Positions 55,513 through 64,000 of a stretch of DNA of 64,000 nt are shown piece by piece. The position numbers and the translations under genes were made by a program. The first letter of the stretch is position 1; the number at the start of each line of letters is the position of its first letter. Source of the stretch: Candidatus Contendibacter sp. (GTDB lineage Bacteria; Pseudomonadota; Gammaproteobacteria; Competibacterales; Competibacteraceae); NCBI GenBank assembly GCA_029624675.1, contig JARSSP010000041.1:124001-188000 (forward strand), given 5' to 3'. The notes beneath the pieces are model-generated. The model was not told where the DNA came from and searched no databases. It saw only the letters and a program-made list of their open reading frames with translations.

Positions 55513-57651
55513 TCAATCCGGACTGGCCGGAACCAGGGCGAACACGGTCACAGCCCAGGGTTCCATCTGAAAATCACCGCCGACTTCCAGCAACAACTCG
55601 CCTGGAGCCAGGCGCGGCTGAGTGGTGTTGAGCAGACAACGCCAATGGCCGGCGTCACGCACCGGGGGAAGGCGGAACGGGACCGCCGTCGGGCTAGCAT
55701 TGAAAATGACCAGCATGGCATTGTCGATTTCGGGATAACCGTCGGCGGTGAAGTACTCGCCGGCGTCGCCAGCCAGCAACATGCCAAAACAACGTGCCTT
55801 GGGTTCCTGCCAATGGTAGTCGCTCATGGCGCCGCCGCCGGGGCTGATCCAGTCGATGTCGCGCAACCCATGGCGCTTGGAAATTTGCAGGCCGTGCATG
55901 AAACGAGACCGGCGCAGCACCGGATGTTCCTGACGCAGGTTGATCAGACGGCGGACGAAATCGAAAAATTCCTGTTCCTCGGGGGAAATGTTCCAATTCA
56001 GCCAGTTAATGTCATTATCCTGGCAATAGGCGTTGTTATTGCCGCGCTGGCTGCGGCCAAACTCGTCACCGGCCAGCAACATTGGCGTGCCCTGGGCCAG
56101 CAGCAGGGTGGTCAGCATGTTGCGGCGCTGACGCAGGCGCGTTTCCCGGATGACGGGATCGGTGGTCGGTCCCTCAACGCCGTGGTTGTTGCTGAAGTTG
56201 GACGGATGGCCGTCGCGATTGTTTTCACCGTTGGCCTCGTTATGGCGCTCGTTGTAGCTGACCAGATCGGCCAGGGTAAAGCCGTCGTGGCTGGCGATGT
56301 AGTTGATCGTGGCCCACGGTCGCCGACCGTCGTGCTCGAACAGATCGCTGGAGGCGAGTAGGTTAGGCGCCAGTTTGGACAACATACAGTCGTCGCCTCG
56401 CCAGAACCGACGCACCGTGTCGCGAAAGCGGTCGTTCCACTCGGCGGTGCCGGCGGGAAAACCGCCGAGTTGGTAACCACCGGGACCGATATCCCACGGT
56501 TCGGCGATGATCTTGACCCGCGACATGGCGGGATCCTGCCGAATGGCGTCGAAGAAGCCGCCGGCGCGATCGTAGCCGTATTCCTCCCGGCCCAGCGTGA
56601 CCGCCAGATCGAAACGGAAGCCGTCGACATGCATTTCGTTGACCCAGTAGCGCAGGCTGTCCATCACCATCTGCAACACCCGGGGATGCATCAGGTTCAA
56701 GGTATTGCCGCAACCGGTGTCGTTGATGTAATAGCGGCGGTCGTGGGGGAGAAGCCGGTAGTAGGAGGCGTTATCGATGCCCTTGAAGCTGAGGGTTGGG
56801 CCCATTTGGTCACCCTCGGCGGTATGGTTGTAGACCACGTCCAACAGCACCTCGATGCCGGCGTCGTGCAGCCGTTTGGTCATGGCCTTGAACTCAACAA
56901 GATCGCCGCCGCTCAGATAGCGCGGTTCCGGAGCGAAGAAGCATAGGGTGTTGTAGCCCCAGTAATTACGCAATCCGCGGTCGGTCAGGAAGCGGTCGTC
57001 CACGAAGGCATGGACTGGCATCAGTTCCACGGCGGTGATGCCGAGTGATCGGAGGTATTTGATGGTTTCAGGGTGAGCAATGCCGGCGAAGGTGCCGCGG
57101 AGGTGGTGGGGTACGCCTTCATGACGGATGGTGAAGCCGCGGACGTGAGCTTCGTAGATCAGGGTCTGCGACCAGGAGGTTTCGGGCGCGCGATCACCGT
57201 CCCAATTGAAGCGGGTGTCCACCACCACGCATTTGAGCATGTCGCGGGCGTTGTCGCGGGTATCGAACGACAGATCGGCGTCGCGATGGCCCACCTGGTA
57301 ACCACAGTGTTCGTCGCGCAGGTGCAGCGCGCCGTAGAATTGCTTGGCGTACGGATCAAGCAGCAGCTTATGGTGGTTGAAGCGATGGCCGATCTGCGGT
57401 TCGTAGGGCCCGGAAACACGATAGCCATACAGGGCGCCCGGCCACAACCCCGGCACATAGCCATGCCAGACCTGGTCGGTATTCTCGATGAGAGCCAGAC
57501 GTTCGATCTCGCGCTGGCCCGATGAATCGAACAGGCACAGTTCGACACGCTCGGCATGAGCGGAAAACAACGCGAAATTAACGCCCTTGCCGTCCCAAAC
57601 GGCACCGAGGGGATACGGATTGCCGGGCCATACACGAGCGCGGACGGACAT
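55513..57651 (-). CDS. glgX: Glycogen debranching enzyme GlgX
   Basis: A 712-residue isoamylase-type alpha-amylase family enzyme that removes alpha-1,6 branches from limit dextrins of glycogen. N-terminal CBM48-like part begins GNPYPLGAVWDGKGVNFALF. The catalytic barrel shows VVYNHTAEG, HVDGFRFDLAVTLG (nucleophile Asp), IIAEPWDIG (acid Glu) and YIASHDGFTLADLV (third Asp). AGGAG precedes the ATG by seven bases. It lies among glg and cys genes on the same strand. The length is normal for GlgX. Confidence 0.95.
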   Translation of the reverse strand: MSVRARVWPGNPYPLGAVWDGKGVNFALFSAHAERVELCLFDSSGQREIERLALIENTDQVWHGYVPGLWPGALYGYRVSGPYEPQIGHRFNHHKLLLDPYAKQFYGALHLRDEHCGYQVGHRDADLSFDTRDNARDMLKCVVVDTRFNWDGDRAPETSWSQTLIYEAHVRGFTIRHEGVPHHLRGTFAGIAHPETIKYLRSLGITAVELMPVHAFVDDRFLTDRGLRNYWGYNTLCFFAPEPRYLSGGDLVEFKAMTKRLHDAGIEVLLDVVYNHTAEGDQMGPTLSFKGIDNASYYRLLPHDRRYYINDTGCGNTLNLMHPRVLQMVMDSLRYWVNEMHVDGFRFDLAVTLGREEYGYDRAGGFFDAIRQDPAMSRVKIIAEPWDIGPGGYQLGGFPAGTAEWNDRFRDTVRRFWRGDDCMLSKLAPNLLASSDLFEHDGRRPWATINYIASHDGFTLADLVSYNERHNEANGENNRDGHPSNFSNNHGVEGPTTDPVIRETRLRQRRNMLTTLLLAQGTPMLLAGDEFGRSQRGNNNAYCQDNDINWLNWNISPEEQEFFDFVRRLINLRQEHPVLRRSRFMHGLQISKRHGLRDIDWISPGGGAMSDYHWQEPKARCFGMLLAGDAGEYFTADGYPEIDNAMLVIFNASPTAVPFRLPPVRDAGHWRCLLNTTQPRLAPGELLLEVGGDFQMEPWAVTVFALVPASPD

Positions 57652-57765
57652 AGGCAGTCTCCTGAGCGGGGTGGATTGTCTTTTGAAGAAATTGTTTGTT
57701 TAGAGTCATTTTAAGCAGTATCCGCGATAGTTGGCGGACATCATTCAAAGCAGGCTTTTATACCA
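57652..57765. other. AT-rich intergenic region upstream of glgX
   Basis: 114 bases between the Tus-like gene stop and glgX, with AT-rich stretches (GAAGAAATTGTTTGTTTAG) that may include the glgX promoter. No clear operator or terminator hairpin was seen. Confidence 0.35.
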
Positions 57766-58668
57766 TCATCTCTCCCGATAAAGCTCTCGATAACGATAAA
57801 CTCGAATCGACGGCAAAAAAGGCTCATCCTCAATCCGCACATCCGCCCGCCGTAATCGAGGATTTAATGGAGGCTCCGGCGTCACCGCCACAAATTCAGG
57901 CAACCGCTCACCGCGCTGCAATGGCACTAAAATCGGCAGGGGAGTTTGCATCAACCGACGCAACACACCACCACCCTGCTCCAAATCAGCGAAAACGATA
58001 TTGGCGCGCAGATGTGGACAAACCCCGCGAACACGCGCCAACGGTTCGTCTCCGCAAACCTCCACCAAACGCTGTAACTCCAACCGAATCTGTGGCGTTT
58101 CAGCACGCTGTTCCAACAGGCGGCGCGCCTCGGCCACACTGATACGTTGAATCACACGCCCCTGTTTAGACCAGGTAAAGCCGATCTTAAGCGGTCGCCG
58201 CCTCAACAGGGGAACGTGCCGATAAGCCTGCTTCAAATTCAGACGGGCAGCGCCCATGCGCCGCATGGCTATCGCCACAGTTTCCCAGCGTCGATGCAGA
58301 TCAGCCATCGCATTATTCGTCTCAATCCGGCCGAGATTCTTCAACGCCAGAACGGCAGCCTTAAATTCATCCTTGGCGACGTGACAAGCCTGGGCGGTAG
58401 ACAGGGTTTCTAAACTAGCCCCGACGATGCCAGGGCAGGTCAGCGTTTCCCGACCATCCTGACTCTCTTCATACCAGAGAGCCCGATAGAGCTGAACCGC
58501 CTTAAGACGCATATCCAAATTTTCCGCTAATTCCACCTCGGTACGCGATACCCAGACCGGCAGGGCGCCATCCTGACGAACCGCCACGCAGAAAGCATCC
58601 AGTCGAGCAAGCATCGCTTCGAAAGCAGACAGCAGATTCATTCGCAAAATGACCGATGAAGTTTGCAT
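57766..58668 (-). CDS. tus: Tus-like DNA replication terminus site-binding protein
   Basis: A 300-residue protein that matches the pattern of Tus (Ter protein, PF05472 from memory). Aligned by eye to E. coli Tus, the shared blocks are CPGIVGASLETLSTAQACHV (Tus LPGVLCYQVDNLSQAAL), LNLKQAYRHVPLLRRRPLKIGF ([20 protein letters not shown]), EARRLLEQ (EVLAQLEK), EPLARVRG, and LMQTPLPILVPLQRGERLP with the final PFLPSIRVYRY. Tus binds Ter sites and blocks replication forks from one side. ATG 58668 has GAGG seven to nine bases upstream. The gene lies 29 bases after cysB; cotranscription is possible. Family membership rests on visual comparison. Confidence 0.6.
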   Translation of the reverse strand: MQTSSVILRMNLLSAFEAMLARLDAFCVAVRQDGALPVWVSRTEVELAENLDMRLKAVQLYRALWYEESQDGRETLTCPGIVGASLETLSTAQACHVAKDEFKAAVLALKNLGRIETNNAMADLHRRWETVAIAMRRMGAARLNLKQAYRHVPLLRRRPLKIGFTWSKQGRVIQRISVAEARRLLEQRAETPQIRLELQRLVEVCGDEPLARVRGVCPHLRANIVFADLEQGGGVLRRLMQTPLPILVPLQRGERLPEFVAVTPEPPLNPRLRRADVRIEDEPFLPSIRVYRYRELYRER

Positions 58669-58697
58669 CCCTATCCTCACCACCTAACCCAATCTTA

Positions 58698-59672
58698 CTA
58701 AAGAACCGGCAACTCAACTTCCCCAAACAACGCATCAACTTCATCCAAAGTCTGAAGCTTTTCCATCAGCAGTACCCGTTCCTTAGTCAAGTGAGGAGCG
58801 AATAATTCAATAAAGTCATACATATAGCACCGCAGGAACATACCGCGCCGAAACCCAATCCTAGTTACATTAGCCGCAAACAAATGGCTCGCGTCCAACC
58901 GTGTCAAATCTTGATCCCGACTTGGGTCGTAAGCCATCCAGGCAACGATACCCACCCCCATTCCCAAACGAACATAAGTTTTGATCACATCCGCGTCAGT
59001 CGCGGTAAAAGCCACCATTGGCTTCAGTTGCGCGCCACGAAACGCCTCATCCAATTGCGACCGACCCGTAAAACCAAAAACATAAGTTACCAACGGATAC
59101 CGAGCAACATCCTGTAAAGTCAGACGATCCAGCTTGGTTAATGGATGATCGCGCGGCACCAGCACACAGCGTTGCCAGACATAGCAAGGCATCATCACCA
59201 GGTCCTCGAACAGCTCCAAGGACTCCGTGGCAATCGCAAAGTCCACCTCGCCAGATTGCACCATCTCAGCAATCTGCGCTGGAGAACCCTGATGAATCTG
59301 TAAAGTCACCGCCGGATAGCGTTCTCGAAAAATTTTGATCACCGGCGGCAGGGCGTAGCGAGCCTGGGTGTGCGTCGTGGCAATCGACAAACTGCCCCGC
59401 CGATCATCGCGATACTCCTCGGCCAAGATCTGGATATTATTCACCTCCCTTAGAATAATCTCCACCTTTAGAATAATTTGCCGCCCAATCGGCGTCATTT
59501 CAGTCAGATGCTTACCGTTACGGCTGAATAACTCGACGCCCAATTCTTCCTCCAACAACCGCAATTGTTTGCTAATACCTGGTTGGGAGGTATAAAGGCT
59601 CTCTGCCGCAGCAGAAATATTCATATTATTGCGAACAATAGCAGACAGGTAACGCAATTGTTGCAACTTCAT
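58698..59672 (-). CDS. cysB: Cys regulon activator CysB (LysR family)
   Basis: A 324-residue LysR-type regulator that activates sulfate-assimilation genes when N-acetylserine is present. The match to CysB is strong: MKLQQLRYLSAIVRNNMN, SLYTSQPGISKQLRLLEEEL, SIATTHTQARYALPPVIK, QGSPAQIAEMVQSGEVDFAI, YVFGFTGRSQLDEAF and ATDADVIKTYVRLGMGVGI. The ATG overlaps the glgB stop by ATGA, an odd pairing. Its likely targets include cysTWA 3.4 kb downstream. Confidence 0.95.
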   Translation of the reverse strand: MKLQQLRYLSAIVRNNMNISAAAESLYTSQPGISKQLRLLEEELGVELFSRNGKHLTEMTPIGRQIILKVEIILREVNNIQILAEEYRDDRRGSLSIATTHTQARYALPPVIKIFRERYPAVTLQIHQGSPAQIAEMVQSGEVDFAIATESLELFEDLVMMPCYVWQRCVLVPRDHPLTKLDRLTLQDVARYPLVTYVFGFTGRSQLDEAFRGAQLKPMVAFTATDADVIKTYVRLGMGVGIVAWMAYDPSRDQDLTRLDASHLFAANVTRIGFRRGMFLRCYMYDFIELFAPHLTKERVLLMEKLQTLDEVDALFGEVELPVL

Positions 59673-61894
59673 GACGGACAATATCCCCTGCGAGAAACCA
59701 GTATCAAACCAGTCAGCGGCGGCAAATCAAGCACTAGCGAGCAAGGGTAGCCTAAATGCGATATCGAATCAGCGTGAACCACACCGTTACTCATACCACC
59801 ACCGCCATAAATCTCAGCATCGGAATTAAGAATCTCCTGATAAAATCCAGATAGTGGTACTCCCACGCGATAACCGAGACGGGCCACCGCCGCGAAATTC
59901 ATGACCACCAAAACTGGATCATCTCCACCACCACGGCGTAGATAGGCTACAACCGACCGAGCGGCATCATGACAATCCAACCACTCAAAACCTTCCTGAG
60001 AAAACTCAGAATCATACAGGCTTGCCATGGATAAATAGAAATGATTGAGGTCACGAACCAACCCCTGTATTCCCCGACACTCCGGCCAGTTCAGCGACTC
60101 CCAGTCAAGAACCGCAGCATGGTCCCACTCTCGTTCCTGCGCCAATTCATTACCCATGAACAGAAATTTTTTACCAGGATAAGTCCACATATAAAGGTAA
60201 AGCAAACGAAGATTAGCAAAGCGCTGGTGGCGATCACCCGGCATCCTGGAAAGCAGTGAACCTTTACCATGCACGACTTCATCGTGAGACAAAGGCAGCA
60301 TGAAATTTTCGGTAAAGGCATATAGCAGACCAAAGGTCAACAACTCGTGATGATGACAGCGTAAAGCCGGATCAGACGATAGATATTCCAAAATATCGTG
60401 CATCCATCCCATATTCCACTTCATGCTAAATCCAAGCCCTCCCATCCAGGAAGGGCGGGTCACCAATGGCCAAGCCGTGGATTCCTCGGCGATCATCAAA
60501 ACTCCTGGATAGCGGCGATGGATGATCTCATTGAGTTCACGTAGGAAAGCAACCGCCTCCAGATTCTCATTGCCGCCGAACAAATTGGGTGCCCACTCAC
60601 CCGATTCACGGGCATAATCCAGATACAACATGGATGCAACAGCATCTACCCGTAAACCATCCAGATGATATTCTTCCAACCAGAAGCAGGCGCTGGCCAG
60701 CAAGAAATTCTTCACTTGATTACGGCCATAGTCGAACGCCAATGTACCCCAGCCTCTTTGCTCGCGGCGACCCGGATCCTGGTGCTCGTATAGATAGGTA
60801 CCGTCGAATTGAGCCAGACCGTGTGCGTCCTTGGGAAAGTGGCCAGGCACCCAATCCAAGATAACACCGATACCAGCTTGATGACAGTAATCCACAAACC
60901 AGTGGAAATCATGCGGACTACCATGACGACTAGTGGGAGCAAAATACCCAGTCGGTTGATAACCCCAAGATGCATCCAAGGGATGTTCGGTCACAGGCAT
61001 CAGCTCGATATGAGTGAAACCCAACGAGCCGGCATAGGCCACCAGGCGCCGCGCCATATCTCTATAATTCAGGTAGTCGCCCTGTTCGTCCCGCTGCCAA
61101 GAGCCCAAGTGGACCTCATAAACCGCCAATGGGGCGTGTGCCCAACTCCGCCGCCGCTGGGTCATCCACATTTCGTCGCGCCATGGATAAGGCGTGCTTT
61201 CCATCACCAAGGCGAAATTAGCCGGGCGCCGCTCAAACCAACGACCATAAGGGTCACCTTTACGCAACCGTTCGCCCGTTTCCCGAACCCGAAGCTCGAA
61301 TTGGTAGCGCGCGCCCGCGGCCACATCAGGGACGAACAGCTCCCAAACACCGCCGCGTCGGCGCAAGGGATGACGCAACCCGTCCCATTGATTGAAGTCG
61401 CCCACTACGCTGACCTGAGCGGCGTTCGGCGCCCAAACCGCGAACAGCACTCCGGCGACATGATCCACCATGCGCGGGTGCGCGCCCAACACGCGGTAAG
61501 CATGCAGATGACGCCCTTCGTTGAATAGATGCAGATCATACAAACTGAGCTGTGGAAGAAAATTGTAGGGATCATGAGCGACCTGGTCGCGACCAACGGC
61601 ATCGGTCCAGGCCAGCCGATAATGCGGCGGTAGCGCATTGGTCACACCGCGCCATTCAAACAGATCGGTATCCGCCAACCGCCGCAGTGGTTGATCGATA
61701 TCGAGCAGGCGCACTTGGCGGGCGCCGGGCAGGAACACCCGTATGATCGAGCGATCACCACGGCCATGGCGACCCAGCACGGCGAACGGGTCAGGGTGGA
61801 GACCCATGTGCAACAGCGCGGCATCGGCCATGATCCGGTCCATGGTGGATGGATCCAGGCTTCGAGGAGTATTACTGTCGTCGGGGTGTGTCAT
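59669..61894 (-). CDS. glgB: 1,4-alpha-glucan branching enzyme
   Basis: A 741-residue branching enzyme that makes the alpha-1,6 branches in glycogen. The N-terminal CBM48 part includes FAVWAPNAAQVSVVGDFNQWD. The barrel has YEVHLGSWQR, GVILDWVPGHFPKD, LDGLRVDAVASMLYLDY (nucleophile Asp), MIAEESTAWP (Glu) and MLPLSHDEVVHGK (Asp). The C-terminal beta domain has VLVVMNFAAVARLGYRVG. ATG 61894 is used. The stop overlaps the cysB start. It faces glgC divergently with 156 bases between. Confidence 0.95.
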   Translation of the reverse strand: MTHPDDSNTPRSLDPSTMDRIMADAALLHMGLHPDPFAVLGRHGRGDRSIIRVFLPGARQVRLLDIDQPLRRLADTDLFEWRGVTNALPPHYRLAWTDAVGRDQVAHDPYNFLPQLSLYDLHLFNEGRHLHAYRVLGAHPRMVDHVAGVLFAVWAPNAAQVSVVGDFNQWDGLRHPLRRRGGVWELFVPDVAAGARYQFELRVRETGERLRKGDPYGRWFERRPANFALVMESTPYPWRDEMWMTQRRRSWAHAPLAVYEVHLGSWQRDEQGDYLNYRDMARRLVAYAGSLGFTHIELMPVTEHPLDASWGYQPTGYFAPTSRHGSPHDFHWFVDYCHQAGIGVILDWVPGHFPKDAHGLAQFDGTYLYEHQDPGRREQRGWGTLAFDYGRNQVKNFLLASACFWLEEYHLDGLRVDAVASMLYLDYARESGEWAPNLFGGNENLEAVAFLRELNEIIHRRYPGVLMIAEESTAWPLVTRPSWMGGLGFSMKWNMGWMHDILEYLSSDPALRCHHHELLTFGLLYAFTENFMLPLSHDEVVHGKGSLLSRMPGDRHQRFANLRLLYLYMWTYPGKKFLFMGNELAQEREWDHAAVLDWESLNWPECRGIQGLVRDLNHFYLSMASLYDSEFSQEGFEWLDCHDAARSVVAYLRRGGGDDPVLVVMNFAAVARLGYRVGVPLSGFYQEILNSDAEIYGGGGMSNGVVHADSISHLGYPCSLVLDLPPLTGLILVSRRGYCPS

Positions 61895-62050
61895 CAAGTT
61901 GTGGAGTATCGCGGTTCGTTCATACTTTGATCATTCCAGTCAAGGCGCCCTGGACAACCAAAACCATAGACCGAAACCGACTATGATTACGGTCGACCAA
62001 CCACCACGCTTGAAAATCGAATCAGCATAGCAGAGAGGAACAACAAACGC
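61895..62050. promoter_or_regulatory. Divergent promoter region of glgB and glgC
   Basis: 156 bases between the two glycogen genes. The part near glgC (AATCAGCATAGCAGAGAGGAACAAC) holds a purine-rich ribosome site (AGAGAGGAA) before the ATG at 62051. Promoter boxes could not be assigned with confidence. Confidence 0.4.
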
Positions 62051-63322
62051 ATGAACGCCGCCATCACTTCACGTTTTGTCAGTCGCCTGACTCGGGAGAC
62101 GCTTGCGCTGATTCTGGCGGGCGGACGTGGTAGCCGACTTAAACAACTTACCCTGTGGCGCGCCAAACCCGCCACGCACTTCGGCGGCAAGTATCGAATC
62201 ATCGATTTTCCACTCTCCAATTGTATCAACTCCGGAATCAGGCGGGTTTGCGTATTGACTCAATACAAGGCGCATTCGCTGATCCAGCATATCCAGCGCG
62301 GTTGGGGCTTCCTGCGTGGCGAGTTTGGCGAATTCGTGGAACTACTACCCGCCCAGCAGCGGCTTGACGAAGCGTCGTGGTACAAGGGCACCGCCGATGC
62401 GGTTTATCAGAATCTGGATATCATCCGCAATCACGCACCTGAATTCGTGTTGATCCTGGCCGGCGATCACATCTACAAGATGGACTATGGTCCAATGTTG
62501 GCGCGCCATGTCGAAAGCAAGGCGAACGTCACGGTTGGTTGCATCGAGGTGCCGCGCGAGCGGGCGCATGAGTTCGGGGTGCTGACCGCCAACGATCGCG
62601 GTGAAGTCGTGCGATTCGTGGAAAAACCACAAACGCCGGAGACCCTGCCAGGCCGGGACGACATGGCGCTTGCGTCGATGGGAATTTACGTATTCGACAC
62701 CCAATTCCTGTACGAACGGTTGATCGAGGATGCCGAGGATCCGAACTCCAGCCACGATTTCGGCAAGGATCTGCTGCCACGCCTGTTAGATCGGCATCGG
62801 GTGATGATCTACCCTTTTCGCGACGTGCAGACCAAGGCGCAAAGCTACTGGCGCGATGTCGGTACCGTGGACGCCTTCTGGGAATCGAACATGGAACTGG
62901 TCGACGTAGATCCGGAATTGAATCTGTACGATGAACGCTGGCCGATCTGGACTTACCAGGAGCAGTTACCTCCCGCCAAGTTCGTTTTCGACGACGACGG
63001 GCGGCGAGGCATGGCGGTGGATTCCATGGTGGCGGATGGTTGCATCATCTCGGGTGGCTACGTAAATCACTCACTGTTGTTTCCACGGGTGCAGGTGCAT
63101 TCTTTCGTGCAGTTGCGAGACGCTGTGGTGTTACCCCAGGTGGATATTGGCCGCTACTGTCACTTGAGCAAGGTGATCATCGACCGAGGCTGCATCATTC
63201 CGCCGGGTACGGTGGTCGGCGTAAATGCCGAGGAAGACGCGCGGCAGTTTTACCGTACCGAGAAGGGCGTGGTATTAATCACGCGCGAGATGCTGGGACA
63301 GGAACTGCAACGGGTTCGTTGA
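62051..63322 (+). CDS. glgC: Glucose-1-phosphate adenylyltransferase
   Basis: A 423-residue ADP-glucose pyrophosphorylase, the first and regulated step of glycogen synthesis. Visible motifs are ALILAGGRGSRLKQLT (nucleotide binding), RIIDFPLSNCINSGI, FLRGEFGEFVELLPAQQR, YKGTADAVYQNLD, AGDHIYKMDY, FVEKPQ, and YWRDVGTVDAFWESNM. The C-terminal left-handed beta-helix with repeats such as VDIGRYCHLSKVIIDRGC is intact. The length suits the enterobacterial-type enzyme. It runs divergently from glgB and precedes malQ on the same strand. Confidence 0.96.
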   Translation: MNAAITSRFVSRLTRETLALILAGGRGSRLKQLTLWRAKPATHFGGKYRIIDFPLSNCINSGIRRVCVLTQYKAHSLIQHIQRGWGFLRGEFGEFVELLPAQQRLDEASWYKGTADAVYQNLDIIRNHAPEFVLILAGDHIYKMDYGPMLARHVESKANVTVGCIEVPRERAHEFGVLTANDRGEVVRFVEKPQTPETLPGRDDMALASMGIYVFDTQFLYERLIEDAEDPNSSHDFGKDLLPRLLDRHRVMIYPFRDVQTKAQSYWRDVGTVDAFWESNMELVDVDPELNLYDERWPIWTYQEQLPPAKFVFDDDGRRGMAVDSMVADGCIISGGYVNHSLLFPRVQVHSFVQLRDAVVLPQVDIGRYCHLSKVIIDRGCIIPPGTVVGVNAEEDARQFYRTEKGVVLITREMLGQELQRVR

Positions 63323-63450
63323 AGCCCGGACGCTAAAGGTCGGAGGCCAAGGGTTGGGGACGAACATACGATGCCCGTGGCTCTCAAATTCGTTTAACCT
63401 GTCAATCAGTCAATTTCAAATTTCAATTTCAACTCAAGGAGTCAACGACG
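63323..63450. other. Intergenic region between glgC and malQ
   Basis: 128 bases that include AT-rich repeats of TTTCAA (AATTTCAAATTTCAATTTCAA) and an AAGGA ribosome site before malQ. A promoter for malQ may lie here; no terminator hairpin is evident. Confidence 0.4.
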
Positions 63451-64000
63451 ATGAGTACAGATTCGCCCCTTGACCGCCGGCGTGCGGGATTGCTGCTGCA
63501 TCCAACCTCGCTACCCGGCGGCCCCGGCAACGGCGATCTGGGGCCGGATGCCTATCGGCTGGTGGATTTCATGGGAGCTTGCGGATTCACGGTCTGGCAA
63601 ACCTTGCCTCTGGGGCCGACCCATGGCGATTTGTCACCGTATTCGGCGCAGTCGGTTCATGCTGGCAATCCGCGGCTAATTGCCCTGGATCCGTTGATCG
63701 CGGCGGGCTGGCTGAATCCCGACGGCGGACCGGGTTCAGGCGAGGACGGTTGGACGTACCGCCAGCGGCGCTTGCGCGAGGCCCGGCGCGGCTTTCAGGA
63801 ACGGGGCGGAGCGGAACGCGGCGCTTATGAGGTTTTTCTGAACCAGCACCGGTACTGGTTGGATGATTATGCCCTGTATCAGGCGGTCCGGGCAGCGCGG
63901 GAACAGCAGGCTTGGTTCGATTGGCCGCGCGAGCTGCGTGATCGACGGCCCGAGGCGCTGGCTGAGGCGCGGCGGCAATTGGCCGACGCGGTCACCCAGG
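63451..64000 (+). CDS. malQ: 4-alpha-glucanotransferase (amylomaltase), N-terminal part, runs off the window
   Basis: The first 183 codons of MalQ, which transfers maltodextrin chains in starch and glycogen breakdown. The N-terminal barrel block is clear: RAGLLLHPTSLPGGPGNGDLG, GACGFTVWQTLPLGPTHGD, YSAQSVHAGNPRLIALDPL, and later YEVFLNQHRYWLDDYALYQAV. The ATG follows AAGGA. It forms a same-strand set with glgC and fits with glgX and glgB for glycogen turnover. Confidence 0.92.
   Translation, partial: MSTDSPLDRRRAGLLLHPTSLPGGPGNGDLGPDAYRLVDFMGACGFTVWQTLPLGPTHGDLSPYSAQSVHAGNPRLIALDPLIAAGWLNPDGGPGSGEDGWTYRQRRLREARRGFQERGGAERGAYEVFLNQHRYWLDDYALYQAVRAAREQQAWFDWPRELRDRRPEALAEARRQLADAVTQ

Overview
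The window is high-GC bacterial chromosome and reads like a gammaproteobacterium. It has CysB, TrkH, FadL, a PsrA-like TetR regulator and a CysTWA sulfate transporter. The dense glycogen gene set, the fatty-acid oxidation genes and the many Rpn, Uma2 and Fic accessory genes would fit a Competibacter-like glycogen-accumulating lineage, but that placement is inference. No rRNA, tRNA or CRISPR array was recognised.

Layout. 0-4.2 kb: start of trkH, then small genes (YbhB/PEBP, PilZ, a BPSS1780-like membrane protein, Uma2). 4.3-10.2 kb: a fatty-acid beta-oxidation block (fadA, FadN-type multifunctional enzyme, fadL) and a PsrA-like repressor with a perfect palindrome in front of it. 10.2-13.4 kb: glutaredoxin-like protein, then an acyl-CoA ligase/PLP decarboxylase pair of the kind linked to exosortase A, with no exosortase in view. 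13.4-20.05 kb: a type VI secretion (T6SS) cargo operon (VgrG, DUF4123 adaptor, PAAR, an internally duplicated probable adaptor, deaminase toxin, Imm1 immunity). Divergent from it is a single-chain TssB-TssC sheath-like gene, coupled by a TGATG overlap to an AttEFGH-type ABC transporter operon (20.05-24.4 kb).

24.4-32.6 kb: a broken DUF433/DUF5615 toxin-antitoxin pair, a lipoprotein, a HigBA-type pair among REP-like palindromes and a copied lysR fragment. Next come lysR and an operon of acyl-CoA dehydrogenase, phosphotransferase, histidine phosphatase and two short-chain dehydrogenases; the first two resemble the enzymes of 4-hydroxyacyl-CoA breakdown. 32.8-36.2 kb: an AT-richer restriction-modification island (HsdM-like methylase, one-domain specificity subunit, HNH nuclease) that resembles Type IIH. 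36.3-41.4 kb: leucine degradation genes (liuE, liuD, liuC) split by an Rpn-family gene lying between two 62-bp direct repeats. 41.5-47.2 kb: a StiP/CitE pair from Ter-type stress clusters, a Fic gene with its own operator-like palindrome, a displaced CitE tail, and an AlbA/ATPase plus nuclease-like pair.

47.2-64 kb is mostly core metabolism: a GlcD-like oxidase, serA, DUF2058, DUF3422, DUF1992, cysTWA, glgX, a Tus-like replication-terminator protein, cysB, glgB, glgC and the start of malQ. The most notable themes are the T6SS cargo with a fused sheath gene, the Type IIH-like island, the Tus-like gene between glgX and cysB, and three accessory genes or gene pairs (HigBA, Rpn, Fic) each lying next to a duplicated piece of a neighbouring gene.
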